From contig NZ_JAUSXB010000001.1 of assembly GCF_030823375.1 (NCBI RefSeq), forward strand, positions 4,278,001 to 4,342,000: a DNA stretch of 64,000 bases, read 5' to 3'. A program made the translations under genes and the position numbers. This DNA comes from Pseudarthrobacter siccitolerans (GTDB taxonomy: Bacteria > Actinomycetota > Actinomycetes > Actinomycetales > Micrococcaceae). Positions 15,656-24,887 of the stretch are shown in pieces; the stretch's first letter is position 1; every line of letters starts with the position of its first letter. The notes under the pieces were generated by a model. That model made no database searches, was not told the DNA's origin, and was given only the letters and a program-made list of their open reading frames with translations.

Positions 15656-16492
15656 ATGGCGAACTACACTGCCGCGGACATCAAGGCCCTGCGCGAGCGC
15701 ACCGGCGCCGGCATGATGGACGTCAAGAAGGCTCTTGACGAAGCCAACGGTGACGCCGAGAAGGCCATCGAAATCATCCGCATCAAGGGCCTCAAGGGCG
15801 CTACCAAGCGTGAAGGCCGCTCCACCGCTGAAGGCCTCGTGGCCGCCAAGGTCAGCAACGGCGTCGGCGTCATGATCGAGGTCAACTGCGAAACCGACTT
15901 CGTTGCCAAGGCTGACAAGTTCATCCAGCTGGCCGACAAGGTCCTCGCCATCGCCGTTGAGTCCGGTGCCGCCGATCTTGAGACCCTGCTCGCCACCGAA
16001 GTTGACGGCAAGCCGCTCTCCGAGGTCGTCGTCGAAGAGGGCGCAATCCTGGGTGAAAAGGTAGTTGTCCGCCGGATCTCCCGCATCGAGGGTGGCACGG
16101 TTGACGCTTACCTGCACAAGACCTCCAAGGACCTGCCGGCCCAGGTTGGCGTGCTGTTCGCTGTTGCGGGTGACGGCGAAGCCGCTGCCACCGCAGCACA
16201 CGACGTCGCCGTCCACATCGCCGCCATGGCTCCGAACTACCTGACCCGCGACGACGTTCCGTCCGACCTGGTCGAGTCCGAGCGCCGCATCGCCGAAGAG
16301 ACCGCCAAGGCCGAGGGCAAGCCCGAAGCTGCACTCACCAAGATCGTGGAAGGCCGCGTGACGGGCTTCTACAAGGGTGAGGTCCTGGTTGACCAGGCAT
16401 TCGCCAAGGACGCGAAGAAGTCCGTGGCACAGGTCCTCGAAGAGGCCGGTGTCAAGGGAACCGCTTTCGCGCGCTTCCGCGTCGGCTCCTAG
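15656..16492 (+). CDS. tsf: elongation factor Ts
   Basis: A nucleotide exchange factor that releases GDP from EF-Tu. The N-terminal UBA-like segment ([39 protein letters not shown]) is intact, as are the EF-Tu contact segments [15 protein letters not shown] and [16 protein letters not shown]. 278 residues is normal for the family. ATG 15656 was chosen because the family consensus starts there and AGAGGGG lies just upstream; the frame is open back to 15290 only because of rpsB's tail. A strong terminator follows. Confidence 0.98.
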   Translation: MANYTAADIKALRERTGAGMMDVKKALDEANGDAEKAIEIIRIKGLKGATKREGRSTAEGLVAAKVSNGVGVMIEVNCETDFVAKADKFIQLADKVLAIAVESGAADLETLLATEVDGKPLSEVVVEEGAILGEKVVVRRISRIEGGTVDAYLHKTSKDLPAQVGVLFAVAGDGEAAATAAHDVAVHIAAMAPNYLTRDDVPSDLVESERRIAEETAKAEGKPEAALTKIVEGRVTGFYKGEVLVDQAFAKDAKKSVAQVLEEAGVKGTAFARFRVGS

Positions 16493-16504
16493 TCGAAACT
16501 GTGA

Positions 16505-16535
16505 GGGGGTGGCCACTTCGGTGGCCGCCCCTTTT
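16505..16535 (+). terminator. Rho-independent terminator after tsf
   Basis: GGGGTGGCCAC (16506-16516), a TTCG tetraloop (16517-16520) and GTGGCCGCCCC (16521-16531), then TTTT. Just downstream, TTGCATGC recurs three times within 40 bases (16534-16571), a small degenerate repeat. Confidence 0.9.
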
Positions 16536-16638
16536 GCATGCACCGGCTTTGCATGCACCCGGTTGCATGCCACGGGCCGGTTCCAAGCATCGGCCCCAGC
16601 ACGATAACCTTTTTTCAGACCCCCAACCGGAAGGCATC

Positions 16639-17376
16639 ATGGAAGCCGTCAACACTGTAATGCAGCCAGAGAAAAGTCGGCGCCGCGTCCTCCTGAAGCT
16701 CTCCGGCGAGGTTTTCGGCGGCGGGAAGCTGGGCGTTGACCCGGAAACCGTCCGCGACGTCGCCAAGCAGATCGCCGCAGCAGTCCCTGAGGTGGAAGTG
16801 GCCATCGTGGTTGGCGGCGGCAACTTCTTCCGCGGCGCCGAACTGTCCCAGAGCGGCATGGACCGCTCCCGGGCCGACTACATGGGCATGCTCGGAACTG
16901 TGATGAACTGCCTGGCACTGCAGGACTTCCTGGAGCAGGCCGGCGTCGAAACCCGGGTCCAGAGCGCCATCACCATGGGACAGGTGGCCGAAGCCTACAT
17001 TCCGCGCCGTGCCATCCGGCATATGGAAAAAGGCCGCGTGGTCATCTTCGGTGCAGGGGCCGGGCTGCCCTACTTCTCCACCGACACCGTAGCCGCCCAG
17101 CGTGCACTCGAAGTCCATGCCGACGTCGTCCTGATGGCCAAGAGCGGCGTGGACGCCGTGTACACGGCCGACCCCAAGAAGGACCCCACCGCCGAGCGCC
17201 TTGAGACCCTCAGCTACGACGACGCGCTCCGCCGCGACATCCGCGTGATGGACCAGACGGCCATGACCATGTGCAAGGACAATAACCTCTCCATGGTGGT
17301 CTTTGGCATGGAGGGTGAAGGAAACGTCACCCGCGCCATCCTGGGCGAAAAGCTCGGCACGCTGGTCACCGCCTAG
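16639..17376 (+). CDS. pyrH: UMP kinase
   Basis: Phosphorylates UMP to UDP, as a hexamer of the amino-acid-kinase fold. [17 protein letters not shown] opens the fold, [20 protein letters not shown] is the UMP-binding region, and [20 protein letters not shown] and [19 protein letters not shown] form the ATP site. 245 residues is typical. ATG 16639 follows CCGGAAGG. The short lead [15 protein letters not shown] is an actinobacterial-style extension; the internal ATG at 16660 is less likely. Confidence 0.97.
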   Translation: MEAVNTVMQPEKSRRRVLLKLSGEVFGGGKLGVDPETVRDVAKQIAAAVPEVEVAIVVGGGNFFRGAELSQSGMDRSRADYMGMLGTVMNCLALQDFLEQAGVETRVQSAITMGQVAEAYIPRRAIRHMEKGRVVIFGAGAGLPYFSTDTVAAQRALEVHADVVLMAKSGVDAVYTADPKKDPTAERLETLSYDDALRRDIRVMDQTAMTMCKDNNLSMVVFGMEGEGNVTRAILGEKLGTLVTA

Positions 17377-17503
17377 CTGCGGCTAGGATGTTTTCAGGAC
17401 AGTTCCGCCCCCTGCCTTCCGGGACCGGGGACGGAAACAGCAACCGAGAACCACGTGCACGGAGCCGGCGCCCCGGACTGCACCAGAATCGTCAGGAGAG
17501 ACC

Positions 17504-18061
17504 GTGATAGAAGAAACCTTGCTCGAAGCCGAAGAAAAGATGGACAAGGCTGTCGAAGTAGCCAAGGAAGACTTCGCTGCCATCCGTACCGGCCGGGCAA
17601 ACCCGGGCCTCTACAACAAGGTCCTGGTGGACTACTACGGTTCCCCCACGCCGCTGCAGCAGCTCGCGTCGTTCGCCATCCCGGACGCCCGTACCATCCT
17701 GATCACCCCGTTCGACAAGACCGCGCTGCGGGACATCGAGCGTGCGCTCAGCGACTCCGAGGTCGGCGCCAACCCGTCCAACGACGGCAACGTCATCCGG
17801 ATCACCATCCCGGAGCTGACCAAGGAACGCCGCAAGGAATACGTCAAGATCGTCAAGACCAAGGGCGAGGACGCCAAGGTTTCCATCCGCAACATCCGCC
17901 GCAAGGCCAAGGAAACCCTGGACCGGCTGGTCAAGGACGGCGAGGCCGGCGAGGACGAGGGCACCCGGGCCGAAAAGGAACTGGATGGCCTGACCAAGGC
18001 GCACGTGGACGGCATCGACGAGCTGCTTAAGCGCAAGGAAGCAGAGCTGCTCGAAGTCTGA
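17504..18061 (+). CDS. frr: ribosome recycling factor
   Basis: With EF-G, splits post-termination ribosomes. 185 residues with [40 protein letters not shown], the conserved GVIRI-like [20 protein letters not shown], and the C-terminal three-helix bundle. The GTG start is preceded by CAGGAGAGACC. Its TGA overlaps the ATG of cdsA by one base (TGATG at 18059-18063), indicating translational coupling. Confidence 0.98.
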   Translation: MIEETLLEAEEKMDKAVEVAKEDFAAIRTGRANPGLYNKVLVDYYGSPTPLQQLASFAIPDARTILITPFDKTALRDIERALSDSEVGANPSNDGNVIRITIPELTKERRKEYVKIVKTKGEDAKVSIRNIRRKAKETLDRLVKDGEAGEDEGTRAEKELDGLTKAHVDGIDELLKRKEAELLEV

Positions 18062-18984
18062 TGGGCCAGGCAGAGCAGGCCCCCGCACAACGGGCGCGCA
18101 CAAGGGGGAAGCAGCCCAGAAGCAACCCAACACCAAAGGCCGGGCGGAACCTGCCGGCCGCGGTGGGGGTGGGCCTGGCCATGCTGTTCGCCGTGCTGGG
18201 CGGACTGCTGTTCCTCCCGCTGGGGTTCGTGGCGGTCACCACTACATTCGCCGTCTTCGGGGTGTGGGAAATCTACCGTGCCCTGGAAGCGAACGGCACC
18301 AGGATGCCCATCGTGCCGGTGATGACGGGTACGGTTGCCATGCCGTTCTGCGCCTACCTCGGTGGCATTGAAAGCCTGCTCTTTGCCATGCTGCTGAGCT
18401 CCGTGGCCGTCCTGCTGTGGCGGTCTGTTGAAAGCGCGGCCGGCTCCGCCAACAGCATCTTCGCCGGTGTGTTCACCCTGGGTTGGGTGCCGTTCTTCAT
18501 CAGTTTCGCCGCGCTTCCGCTGCATGCCTCGGGAGCCGCCACCCCGCTGGGGCTCTGGCCGGGCGGGACCATTCCCGACGGCGCGTGGCAGGTGGCGGTG
18601 ATGCTGCTGCTGGTGGTGTCCAACGACACCTTCGGCTACCTGGTGGGCGCGTCCCTGGGCAAGCATCCCATGGCCCCGAAGATCAGCCCGAAGAAATCCT
18701 GGGAAGGGTTCGCCGGCTCGGTGGCGGGGGCCATGCTGATCGGCGTCCTGGCCAGCCTTTTTGTGCTGGACAAGCCCTGGTGGGTGGGGATCATCCTGGC
18801 GGTAGGAACGGTAACGGCCGCCACTGCGGGGGACCTCGCCGAATCTATGGTGAAACGCGAACTCGGCGTCAAGGACATGAGCAGCATCCTGCCCGGGCAC
18901 GGCGGCGTCATGGACCGACTTGATTCCATTGTGTTCGCCTCCCCGGTGGTATTCGTCCTGTACGGGCTGCTCGCCGGAGCCTGA
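18061..18984 (+). CDS. cdsA: phosphatidate cytidylyltransferase
   Basis: An integral membrane enzyme making CDP-diacylglycerol from phosphatidic acid and CTP. After a basic, cytoplasmic N-terminal extension of about 35 residues there are eight or more membrane segments. The CDS signature is complete: SPKKSWEGFAGSVAGAM near residue 208 and KDMSSILPGHGGVMDRLDS near residue 275. It is coupled to frr, as in most actinobacteria, and supplies the substrate for enzymes such as the CDP-alcohol phosphatidyltransferase at 9110. Confidence 0.95.
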   Translation: MGQAEQAPAQRARTRGKQPRSNPTPKAGRNLPAAVGVGLAMLFAVLGGLLFLPLGFVAVTTTFAVFGVWEIYRALEANGTRMPIVPVMTGTVAMPFCAYLGGIESLLFAMLLSSVAVLLWRSVESAAGSANSIFAGVFTLGWVPFFISFAALPLHASGAATPLGLWPGGTIPDGAWQVAVMLLLVVSNDTFGYLVGASLGKHPMAPKISPKKSWEGFAGSVAGAMLIGVLASLFVLDKPWWVGIILAVGTVTAATAGDLAESMVKRELGVKDMSSILPGHGGVMDRLDSIVFASPVVFVLYGLLAGA

Positions 18985-19078
18985 CACGGACGCGGCCTGA
19001 CACAAATCCTTGCCGGATCCCGGCGCCCCTAGACTGGGGCAGAACCGATACGGCTGAAAGAGCATCGAAGGAATCAAA

Positions 19079-19663
19079 GTGGCATTGGACATTCATCGGC
19101 AGATCCCTGCGTCCTTTGAGCGCGTACAGCGCAGCGAATATGGCTACAACGCCAAACAGGTGGACCAGTTTCTGCAGCGTGCCCGGGTTTCCCTTGAAAC
19201 CCCCGAAGCCGCGGCGCACCCCATCAACAGCTCGGATGTCCGGGCCGTCTCCTTTGATCCGGTCAAGGGCGGCTACTCCGCCGCCGTAGTGGATGCGGCA
19301 CTGGACCGCCTCGAGGACGCCTTCGCCCGCCGCGAACGGGACGAGCTGATCGCTGCGCGGGGCGAGGAGGCATGGCTGCGGGAAATCGGAAACCTGTCCG
19401 GCATCCTCCGCGGCAGGCTGCACCGCCCCGACGGTGAGCGGTTCCGCCGGCCCGCGAAGAAGAGGGCCCGCAGCTACAACACCGCGGACGTGGACCGGCT
19501 GTGCCGCGAACTTGTCGCGTACCTTGAACAGGACAAGCCGCTCAGCGTGGACAATGTCCGCCGGGCCGTCTTCCGTCCCGCAGTTGGCCAGGATGGATAT
19601 GAGGAAGCCCAGGTGGACGCTTTCCTGGACCGGGTGGTCGAACTGATGGCGGCCATCGACTAA
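19079..19663 (+). CDS. DivIVA-domain protein
   Basis: 194 residues with two or three repeats of a DivIVA-like motif: FERVQRSEYGYNAKQVDQFL (residues 11-30), VSFDPVKGGYSAAVVDAALD (about 57-76) and a C-terminal copy, FRPAVGQDGYEEAQVDAFLD (about 165-184). A fourth weaker copy is RARSYNTADVDRLCREL. These G-Y-x5-V-D-x-F/L units are the lipid-binding/coiled-coil starts typical of actinobacterial DivIVA-domain proteins; long coiled coils are missing, so it is not the polar-growth Wag31. A GTG start is used. Genes of this type often follow cdsA in this group. Its role is unknown, possibly linked to the cell envelope. Confidence 0.78.
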   Translation: MALDIHRQIPASFERVQRSEYGYNAKQVDQFLQRARVSLETPEAAAHPINSSDVRAVSFDPVKGGYSAAVVDAALDRLEDAFARRERDELIAARGEEAWLREIGNLSGILRGRLHRPDGERFRRPAKKRARSYNTADVDRLCRELVAYLEQDKPLSVDNVRRAVFRPAVGQDGYEEAQVDAFLDRVVELMAAID

Positions 19664-19669
19664 CCCCGA

Positions 19670-20359
19670 TCAGTCTTTATCGGGCGGCGTGGGGGAGAGC
19701 GGCGTGAAATTGCGCCAGAGTTCCATGTAGGTCAGGTAGCCGTGAATCGAACAACCTGTGAGGAAGGCCGTCCCGATCACAGCTCCGACGATGACTGCTG
19801 CCACTGTCCCTGCGCCAAGGAGCGTCATCAGCAAGCCCGACAGGATGGCCAGCAGGGCCGCGTTTACGGCGATCATAAACGTCATGCTGCTGCCGGCGAT
19901 GTGGAGGCGGGGATTCCGGTTTCCGAAAAAGAAATAGGTCCGGTCGGCTCCGGCGCGGTCGTCGTGGGCAGCCGCCATCAAATACGGCTCCACCCCGGGG
20001 TCCAGATCTACATAGGCGGCCCGCAGCCGGTTCATGGCGGTTACGTACATGAGGTCTTCCAGGCCAACGTTCGTGACCCGTATCTGTGTGAGCAACCCCA
20101 TGGCCACGTCGATGCAGAGAACGATCACGGCAAGCATCACAAAAGCTTCCGAGAACTTGGTTGCCTGGCCTACCAGTGCCACGCTCACCACGCTGGCTGA
20201 GGTAAAGGTGAGGAACATGCTGATGCGGGTCAGCACCTCGCTCTGGGTGGTGCTGCGGGAGGCAAGCAGGCCCCAGTGCTCAGTGGCCAGCAGTTGCGCC
20301 CGCACTGACGCTGGGATTCCGGCCGGTGCGCCGGACGGGCTTTCGTCCTCGATGGACAT
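19670..20359 (-). CDS. uncharacterised four-segment membrane protein
   Basis: About 229 residues with four hydrophobic segments in two pairs: MFLTFTSASVVSVALVG and AFVMLAVIVLCIDVAMGLL, then FMIAVNAALLAILSGLLM and TVAAVIVGAVIGTAFLTG. Between them is a soluble loop with TYFFFGNRNPRLHIAGSS. It starts ALLATEHWGLLASRSTTQSE, a pattern found in uncharacterised actinobacterial membrane proteins. ATG 20359 has GGGAGAG upstream; ATG 20377 is an in-frame alternative. It converges on the DivIVA gene with a 6-base gap. The function is unknown. Confidence 0.68.
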   Translation of the reverse strand: MSIEDESPSGAPAGIPASVRAQLLATEHWGLLASRSTTQSEVLTRISMFLTFTSASVVSVALVGQATKFSEAFVMLAVIVLCIDVAMGLLTQIRVTNVGLEDLMYVTAMNRLRAAYVDLDPGVEPYLMAAAHDDRAGADRTYFFFGNRNPRLHIAGSSMTFMIAVNAALLAILSGLLMTLLGAGTVAAVIVGAVIGTAFLTGCSIHGYLTYMELWRNFTPLSPTPPDKD

Positions 20360-20450
20360 GGCGCAATTCTCTCCCATCGCGGGCGGCAGCGCGAGGAACG
20401 CGGGGAAAAGGGCTCCCTGCAGGGAAAGCAGAAGGCGGCCGACGGCGGGA

Positions 20451-21917
20451 TCAGCGTTCGGTGGCCAGCGGCCGTTCCGGAGTGTGCAGCCGCGTCATGA
20501 CCCGGGCCATGGTTTTGGGGAGTCTGTGTGCAGTGGCTCGCGAGACGATCACCATCACGGCGAAGGCCGCCGGCACGGTCCACGCAGCCGGCTGGGCCAG
20601 CCAGGGCGCAAGGTTCGAAGCTCCCATCAGGGCACCGGCGATCATCGCGCCGCCGCAGAGGATCCCGCCCGTCGCCATTCCGGCGATGGCACCGGCGTCG
20701 GTAAGCCCCCGCCACCAAATGCCCAGCAGGAGCACCGGACAAACGGTGGAGGCGGTGAACGCGAAGACCAGGCCCACGCTGCCGGCCAGGGCCAGTGAGT
20801 CGGTCATAAAGGCAAACCCCAGCGGTACGACGGCGGAGATCACTGCCGCGAGCCGGAAGCCGCCCACTTCGCCGCCCAGGACGTCCTGGCTGATGACCCC
20901 GGCCAGGGACACCACCAGGCCGGAGGTGGTGGACAGGAAAGCGGCAAAAGCGCCGGCCACCACCAGGGCTGAGAGCAGGTCCCCGGCCGCACCGCCGACG
21001 AGTTCGCCCGGCAGCAGCAGCACCATGGCGTCGGCCTGGTTGGCGCGGGCCAGGCCAGGCGCAAACACCCTGGCCACCAGCCCGTAGGCGGTGGGAAACA
21101 GGTAGAACACGGACAACAGTCCGAGGACGATCGACGTGGTGCGCCGGGCCGATTGCCCGTCCGGGTTGGTGTAGAACCGGACCAGGACATGCGGCAGTCC
21201 GAGGGTGCCAAAGAGCAGGGCCACGAGCAGCGAGACGTTCTGGTAGGCCCCGGCAGGGGCCAGGCTGGTGGGATTCACTGCAGGAGGGGACAGCGCGGGT
21301 GTTCCGTTTCCTGCCAACATGAAGATGATGAACAGGATGGGAACGGCCAGGGCGGTGAGCTTGAGCCAGTACTGGAAAGCCTGCACAAACGTGATGGAAC
21401 GCATGCCGCCGGCCACTACCGTCAAGCAAACAACGATCACCACCGCCACCGAACCCACCCAGGATGGCAGTCCGGTGGTGATCCGGATGGTGAGGGCGGC
21501 GCCGTGGAGCTGCGGCACGATGTAGAGCCAGCCCACCAGCACCACCACCAGGCTGGTGACCTTCCGGACAACCTGTGAGTCCAGTCTGGCCTCAGTGAAG
21601 TCCGGGATGGTGTAGGCCCCGGACCGGCGCAGCGGGGCGGCAACAAACAGCAGCAGCATCAGGTAGCCCGCGGTGTAGCCCACGGGAAACCACAGCGCGT
21701 CCGTCCCGGAGAGCAGGATGAGCCCGGCAACGCCCAGGAAGCTTGCGGCGGAGAGGTATTCGCCGCCGATTGCCGAGGCATTCCACCAGGGCCGGACGGT
21801 CCGGGAAGCAACGTAGAAATCGCCCGTGGTGCGGGAGATCCGCAGCCCGTAGAAGCCGATCACCGCTGTGGCCACGGAGACCACGGCGAGCGCAGCTATG
21901 GCCACGCCTGGATTCAT
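20451..21917 (-). CDS. sodium:solute symporter (acetate/pyruvate type)
   Basis: A 488-residue SSS-family transporter with about thirteen membrane helices. Recognisable segments are VIGFYGLRISRTTGDFYVAS near the start, ASAIGGEYLSAASFLGVAGL, GLPHVLVRFYTNPDGQSARR and VVSLAGVISQDVLGG. These match the ActP/MctC-like monocarboxylate branch. It is preceded 67 bases upstream by a DUF485 partner on the same strand, the usual companion of ActP. A second, longer paralogue lies at 24884. It is the last gene of the kinase-regulator-DUF485-symporter operon. Confidence 0.88.
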   Translation of the reverse strand: MNPGVAIAALAVVSVATAVIGFYGLRISRTTGDFYVASRTVRPWWNASAIGGEYLSAASFLGVAGLILLSGTDALWFPVGYTAGYLMLLLFVAAPLRRSGAYTIPDFTEARLDSQVVRKVTSLVVVLVGWLYIVPQLHGAALTIRITTGLPSWVGSVAVVIVVCLTVVAGGMRSITFVQAFQYWLKLTALAVPILFIIFMLAGNGTPALSPPAVNPTSLAPAGAYQNVSLLVALLFGTLGLPHVLVRFYTNPDGQSARRTTSIVLGLLSVFYLFPTAYGLVARVFAPGLARANQADAMVLLLPGELVGGAAGDLLSALVVAGAFAAFLSTTSGLVVSLAGVISQDVLGGEVGGFRLAAVISAVVPLGFAFMTDSLALAGSVGLVFAFTASTVCPVLLLGIWWRGLTDAGAIAGMATGGILCGGAMIAGALMGASNLAPWLAQPAAWTVPAAFAVMVIVSRATAHRLPKTMARVMTRLHTPERPLATER

Positions 21918-21983
21918 GCTGCCGTCACCGGTCCCAGCTTTTTGATTCCCTGCTTACTGATTCCCTGCCTACTTGGTGCCTGC

Positions 21984-22334
21984 TCACTGGTCACCGGCCA
22001 GGTCCCTGTACCGCGCCTCGTTCCGGGCAGCGGTCCGGACATACAGCCAGGCACTGAGCCCGATCAGGGGGTAGGTGCCAACGCCCAGGAGAAGCCAATC
22101 GAACGGGATCCCGCCGATCCGGGTCTCCGATAAGCCGGGCACCACGGCGAGCAGCAGCGGGAAGGCGCCCAGGATCAGCAGGAACCCGCCGGCCACCACC
22201 AGGGCGAGCCGCAACTGGGAGCGGATCAGTGACCTGACGAACAGCTGCCCCACCTCGGAGTCCTGCGCAGCCTCACGGCTGTCCCGGGCGGGGAGGGCCG
22301 CAGAGCGCGGAGCAGTCACGCGCACCCTGTTCAT
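21984..22334 (-). CDS. DUF485-like small membrane protein
   Basis: 116 residues with a Ser/Arg-rich cytoplasmic N-terminus and two membrane helices, LALVVAGGFLLILGAFPLLL and WLLLGVGTYPLIGLSAWLYV, ending ARNEARYRDLAGDQ. Size, topology and position directly before an SSS symporter match DUF485 proteins, the small accessory subunit found with acetate permease. Its ATG overlaps the stop of the LytTR regulator (ATGA at 22331-22334), so translation is coupled to the regulator. Confidence 0.78.
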   Translation of the reverse strand: MNRVRVTAPRSAALPARDSREAAQDSEVGQLFVRSLIRSQLRLALVVAGGFLLILGAFPLLLAVVPGLSETRIGGIPFDWLLLGVGTYPLIGLSAWLYVRTAARNEARYRDLAGDQ

Positions 22335-23047
22335 GCTTGCGGCCTGATCCGGGTGGCCCCCAGCTTTTCCCGGACCGTTGGCAGGTGGCGGCGGCTGATG
22401 GGCAGTCCGGCGCCCGCGACAGTGACGCTGGGCCCGTCTGCTGCCAGCTTCATGGAGGTCACGTGCTTCAGGGCGACGAGGTAGGAGCGGTGGGTCCGGA
22501 TGAAGCCGGCATCCGCCCACTGCTGCTCAAGATCGGCCAGCGGCACCCTGATCAGGTAACTCGCATCAGCCGTGTGCAGCCTCGCATAGTCACCCTGGGC
22601 CTGGACGTACGTCACGTCGTCCCGCCGGATCATCCTGGTGGTTCCGCCCTGGTCCACGGTGATCATCTCCGGTGCCGTCCCGCCGTCGCGCAGTTCACTG
22701 ATGCGCCCCACTGACCGTGCCAGCCGTTCGGCCCGGACCGGCTTGAGCAGGTAATCCACGGCGGCGAGTTCGAACGCCTTCAGGGCGTGGTCCTCGTCGG
22801 CGGTCACAAACACCACGGCCGGCGGATTCCGGCTCCCGCTGATCGCGCGGGCAATATCCAGGCCGGACACCGCCGGCATGTGAATATCCAGGAAAACGGC
22901 GTCGACCTGGCCCGCGGCGAGTGCCCGCAGGGCCTCACTGCCGGAGGTGGCGCGCAGGACGGTGCCGATACGGTCGTCCCGGCCCAGGAGGAAAGCGAGT
23001 TCCTCAACGGCGGGCAGCTCATCATCGACGACGAGGACGTTAATCAT
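22331..23047 (-). CDS. LytTR-family response regulator
   Basis: 238 residues. The receiver domain is complete: INVLVVDDELPAVEELAFLL with the acidic pair, phospho-acceptor Asp in VDAVFLDIHMPAVSG (about residue 54), T in VVFVTADEDHALKAF and K in YLLKPVRAERLARS. The C-terminal LytTR DNA-binding domain runs from about residue 135 (VTYVQAQGDYARLHTADASY, GFIRTHRSYLVALKHVTSMK). Such regulators bind 9-bp direct repeats. It sits directly downstream of a LytS-type kinase and upstream of transporter genes, as in the E. coli pyruvate-sensing BtsSR and YpdAB systems. Confidence 0.92.
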   Translation of the reverse strand: MINVLVVDDELPAVEELAFLLGRDDRIGTVLRATSGSEALRALAAGQVDAVFLDIHMPAVSGLDIARAISGSRNPPAVVFVTADEDHALKAFELAAVDYLLKPVRAERLARSVGRISELRDGGTAPEMITVDQGGTTRMIRRDDVTYVQAQGDYARLHTADASYLIRVPLADLEQQWADAGFIRTHRSYLVALKHVTSMKLAADGPSVTVAGAGLPISRRHLPTVREKLGATRIRPQA

Positions 23048-23115
23048 CCTCCAAGGTTAGCGTCCGCCCGGGCGCACCGGATGACGCCCGGATGGGCACA
23101 CATGAGGCGCCGAGC

Positions 23116-24324
23116 TCAGGCGCCGTGGCCGGGCTGTGACTTCGGCACGCGCATGGTGATCATTGTTCCCTCACCGGGCGCGGTGTCGATGACCAGCCCG
23201 TGGTCGTTGCCGTAGACCTGGCGGAGGCGGGCGTCCACGTTCCGCAGCCCCACATGGATTCCGTCGGTATGGCCGGCCAGCGTCGACTGCAGCTGCGCAG
23301 GATCCATGCCCACGCCGTCGTCCTCGATCGTCACCTCGGCGAACGCGCCGGCGTCATTCGCGGTAATGCTGATATGCCCCGGGCCCTCCTTGGCCTCCAG
23401 CCCGTGCCGCACAGCGTTTTCCACCAGCGGCTGCAGGCTGAGGAAGGGGATGACCGTGCTCAGGACCTCAGGCGCCACCCGCAGGCTGACCTGGACGCGC
23501 TCGCCGAACCGGGCGCGTTCCAGGAGCAGATAACGGTCGATGCAGCGCAGTTCTTCGGCGAGGGTGGTGAAGTCGCCGTGCCGCCGGAAGGAGTAGCGGG
23601 TGAAATCGGCGAACTCCACCACCAGTTCGCGGGCACGGGCGGGATCGGTGTTGATGAAGGATGCGATGGCGTTCAGCGAGTTGTAGATGAAATGCGGGCT
23701 GATCTGCGCGCGCAGGGCCCGTACCTCCGCTTCCATCAGCAGGGTCCGGGATGCGTCCAGCTCCGCGAGCTCCACCTGGGCGGCCACCCAGTCGGCCACC
23801 TCACTGGTGGCCCGGACCAGCCCCGCACCCGCCGACGGCGCAAAAGCCGCCACCGCCCCCACCACACGCGTGCCCGCGCGCACCGGCGCAATCACCGCGG
23901 CGAGCGGACCGCCGGTCCCGTCCTTCGCTGCGCCGTCCGCGCCCGTCGGGCTTCCGGCCGGAAGAACCGCCGTCCGGCCGCCGGCCAGCACCCCTTCCGC
24001 CAGGCGCATCACCTGCGGTTTCAGCTCCTCGGACGCGCCGTCCCAAGCCAGTACCCCGGTGGTGTCAGTGATGGCCAGGGTCTCACAGCCCAGCAGCGTC
24101 CGCAGGTGCCGGCTGGCCTTGGCCGCCCCGGCCGGGTTCAGGCCGCGGCGCAGATGCTGCCCCGCCTGGGATGCCGCATGAAGAGTGTGGTAGGTGGCCC
24201 GCTCGGCGTCCGTGCCCAGGTCCCGGAAGGAGCGGAGCACCTTGAGACCCACGCCGACGACGACGGCGATCGCCATCGCGATGACGGCCACGGCCGCGGC
24301 TGTCAGGAGGGGGGAGTCCAGCAT
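23116..24324 (-). CDS. LytS-type sensor histidine kinase
   Basis: About 402 residues. One N-terminal membrane helix (LLTAAAVAVIAMAIAVVVGV) is followed by a GAF-like region with CETLAITDTTGVLAWDG. The His-kinase segment ALRAQISPHFIYNSLNAIAS carries the phospho-acceptor at about H211, and the ATPase domain has LQPLVENAVRHGLEAKEGPG and TIEDDGVGMDPAQL. This is the LytS/YehU group, which pairs with LytTR regulators. ATG 24324 is preferred over 24363 because the latter would place a probable LytTR-binding repeat inside the gene. Unlike LytS or BtsS there is only one membrane helix, so the signal is probably cytoplasmic. Confidence 0.9.
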   Translation of the reverse strand: MLDSPLLTAAAVAVIAMAIAVVVGVGLKVLRSFRDLGTDAERATYHTLHAASQAGQHLRRGLNPAGAAKASRHLRTLLGCETLAITDTTGVLAWDGASEELKPQVMRLAEGVLAGGRTAVLPAGSPTGADGAAKDGTGGPLAAVIAPVRAGTRVVGAVAAFAPSAGAGLVRATSEVADWVAAQVELAELDASRTLLMEAEVRALRAQISPHFIYNSLNAIASFINTDPARARELVVEFADFTRYSFRRHGDFTTLAEELRCIDRYLLLERARFGERVQVSLRVAPEVLSTVIPFLSLQPLVENAVRHGLEAKEGPGHISITANDAGAFAEVTIEDDGVGMDPAQLQSTLAGHTDGIHVGLRNVDARLRQVYGNDHGLVIDTAPGEGTMITMRVPKSQPGHGA

Positions 24325-24346
24325 GGTGCCCAGCGTAGCGTCGGGC

Positions 24347-24376
24347 GCCGTTTGTCGCAGCATCCCGACCGTTGAG
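24347..24376 (+). promoter_or_regulatory. putative LytTR-binding direct repeat
   Basis: GCCGTTTGT (24347-24355) and ACCGTTGAG (24368-24376) are direct repeats 21 bases apart start to start, about two helical turns. The second fits the published LytTR/AlgR-type consensus [TA][AC][CA]GTTN[AG][TG] fully, the first at eight of nine positions. They lie between the kinase gene and the divergent DUF485-symporter operon. Confidence 0.5.
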
Positions 24377-24425
24377 CGACAGCGGCCGGGACAGGTATGG
24401 CATGTGATGCATGGCGGAACGCAAA

Positions 24426-24441
24426 GTGATTGCAGTCACAC
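24426..24441. promoter_or_regulatory. putative Crp/GlxR operator
   Basis: AGTGATTGCAGTCACA differs at one base from the Crp-family consensus TGTGA-N6-TCACA. It lies 66-81 bases upstream of the DUF485 gene at 24507. GlxR is known to control acetate and monocarboxylate uptake in Corynebacterium; its Arthrobacter counterpart is presumed, not seen here. Confidence 0.55.
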
Positions 24442-24506
24442 TTGCAGATTCCCTGTCCGGGATGTGCGGCGGGTGTGTCACAGGCAAGTCTCAATGAGGA
24501 GGAACG

Positions 24507-24887
24507 ATGGGTAACGAGGCCCACACTCCGGACGCAGCGGCGTCCGTGGACTTTCAACAGGTCCAGTCGACCGGGCAGTTCCAGGAACTGCGCAAGCGTC
24601 ACCGCAGCTTTGTCTTCCCCATGGCAGTCGCATTCCTGCTGTGGTACTTCGCGTACGTCCTCCTGGCGGACTACGCGGTGGGCTTTATGTCCACGAAGGT
24701 CTGGGGCAACATCAACATCGGCCTGATCCTTGGCCTGCTCCAGTTCGTTTCGACGTTTGCGATCACCGGCTGGTACGTCCACTACTCCAACAAGAGGCTT
24801 GACCCCATCGCCAAGGAGATCCGGGACGAGATCGAGGGGCACGAATTTGATAAGCACGGCAACCGGATGGGCGGTGTAGGCAAATGA
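24507..24887 (+). CDS. DUF485 protein, symporter partner
   Basis: 126 residues with two helices (FPMAVAFLLWYFAYVLLADY and GLILGLLQFVSTFAITGWYV) and the conserved DUF485 ends: FQELRKRHRSFVFPMA before helix 1 and YVHYSNKRLDPIAKEIRDEI after helix 2. It is the counterpart of E. coli YjcH, which is cotranscribed with the acetate permease ActP. The ATG follows GAGGAGG. Its last codons overlap the start of the symporter gene by 4 bases. Confidence 0.92.
   Translation: MGNEAHTPDAAASVDFQQVQSTGQFQELRKRHRSFVFPMAVAFLLWYFAYVLLADYAVGFMSTKVWGNINIGLILGLLQFVSTFAITGWYVHYSNKRLDPIAKEIRDEIEGHEFDKHGNRMGGVGK

Noticed and set aside
17371..17400. Terminator after pyrH (CCTAG/CTAGG with following T residues)
   Set aside because: The stem is only five pairs and frr probably continues the operon; support is too weak.
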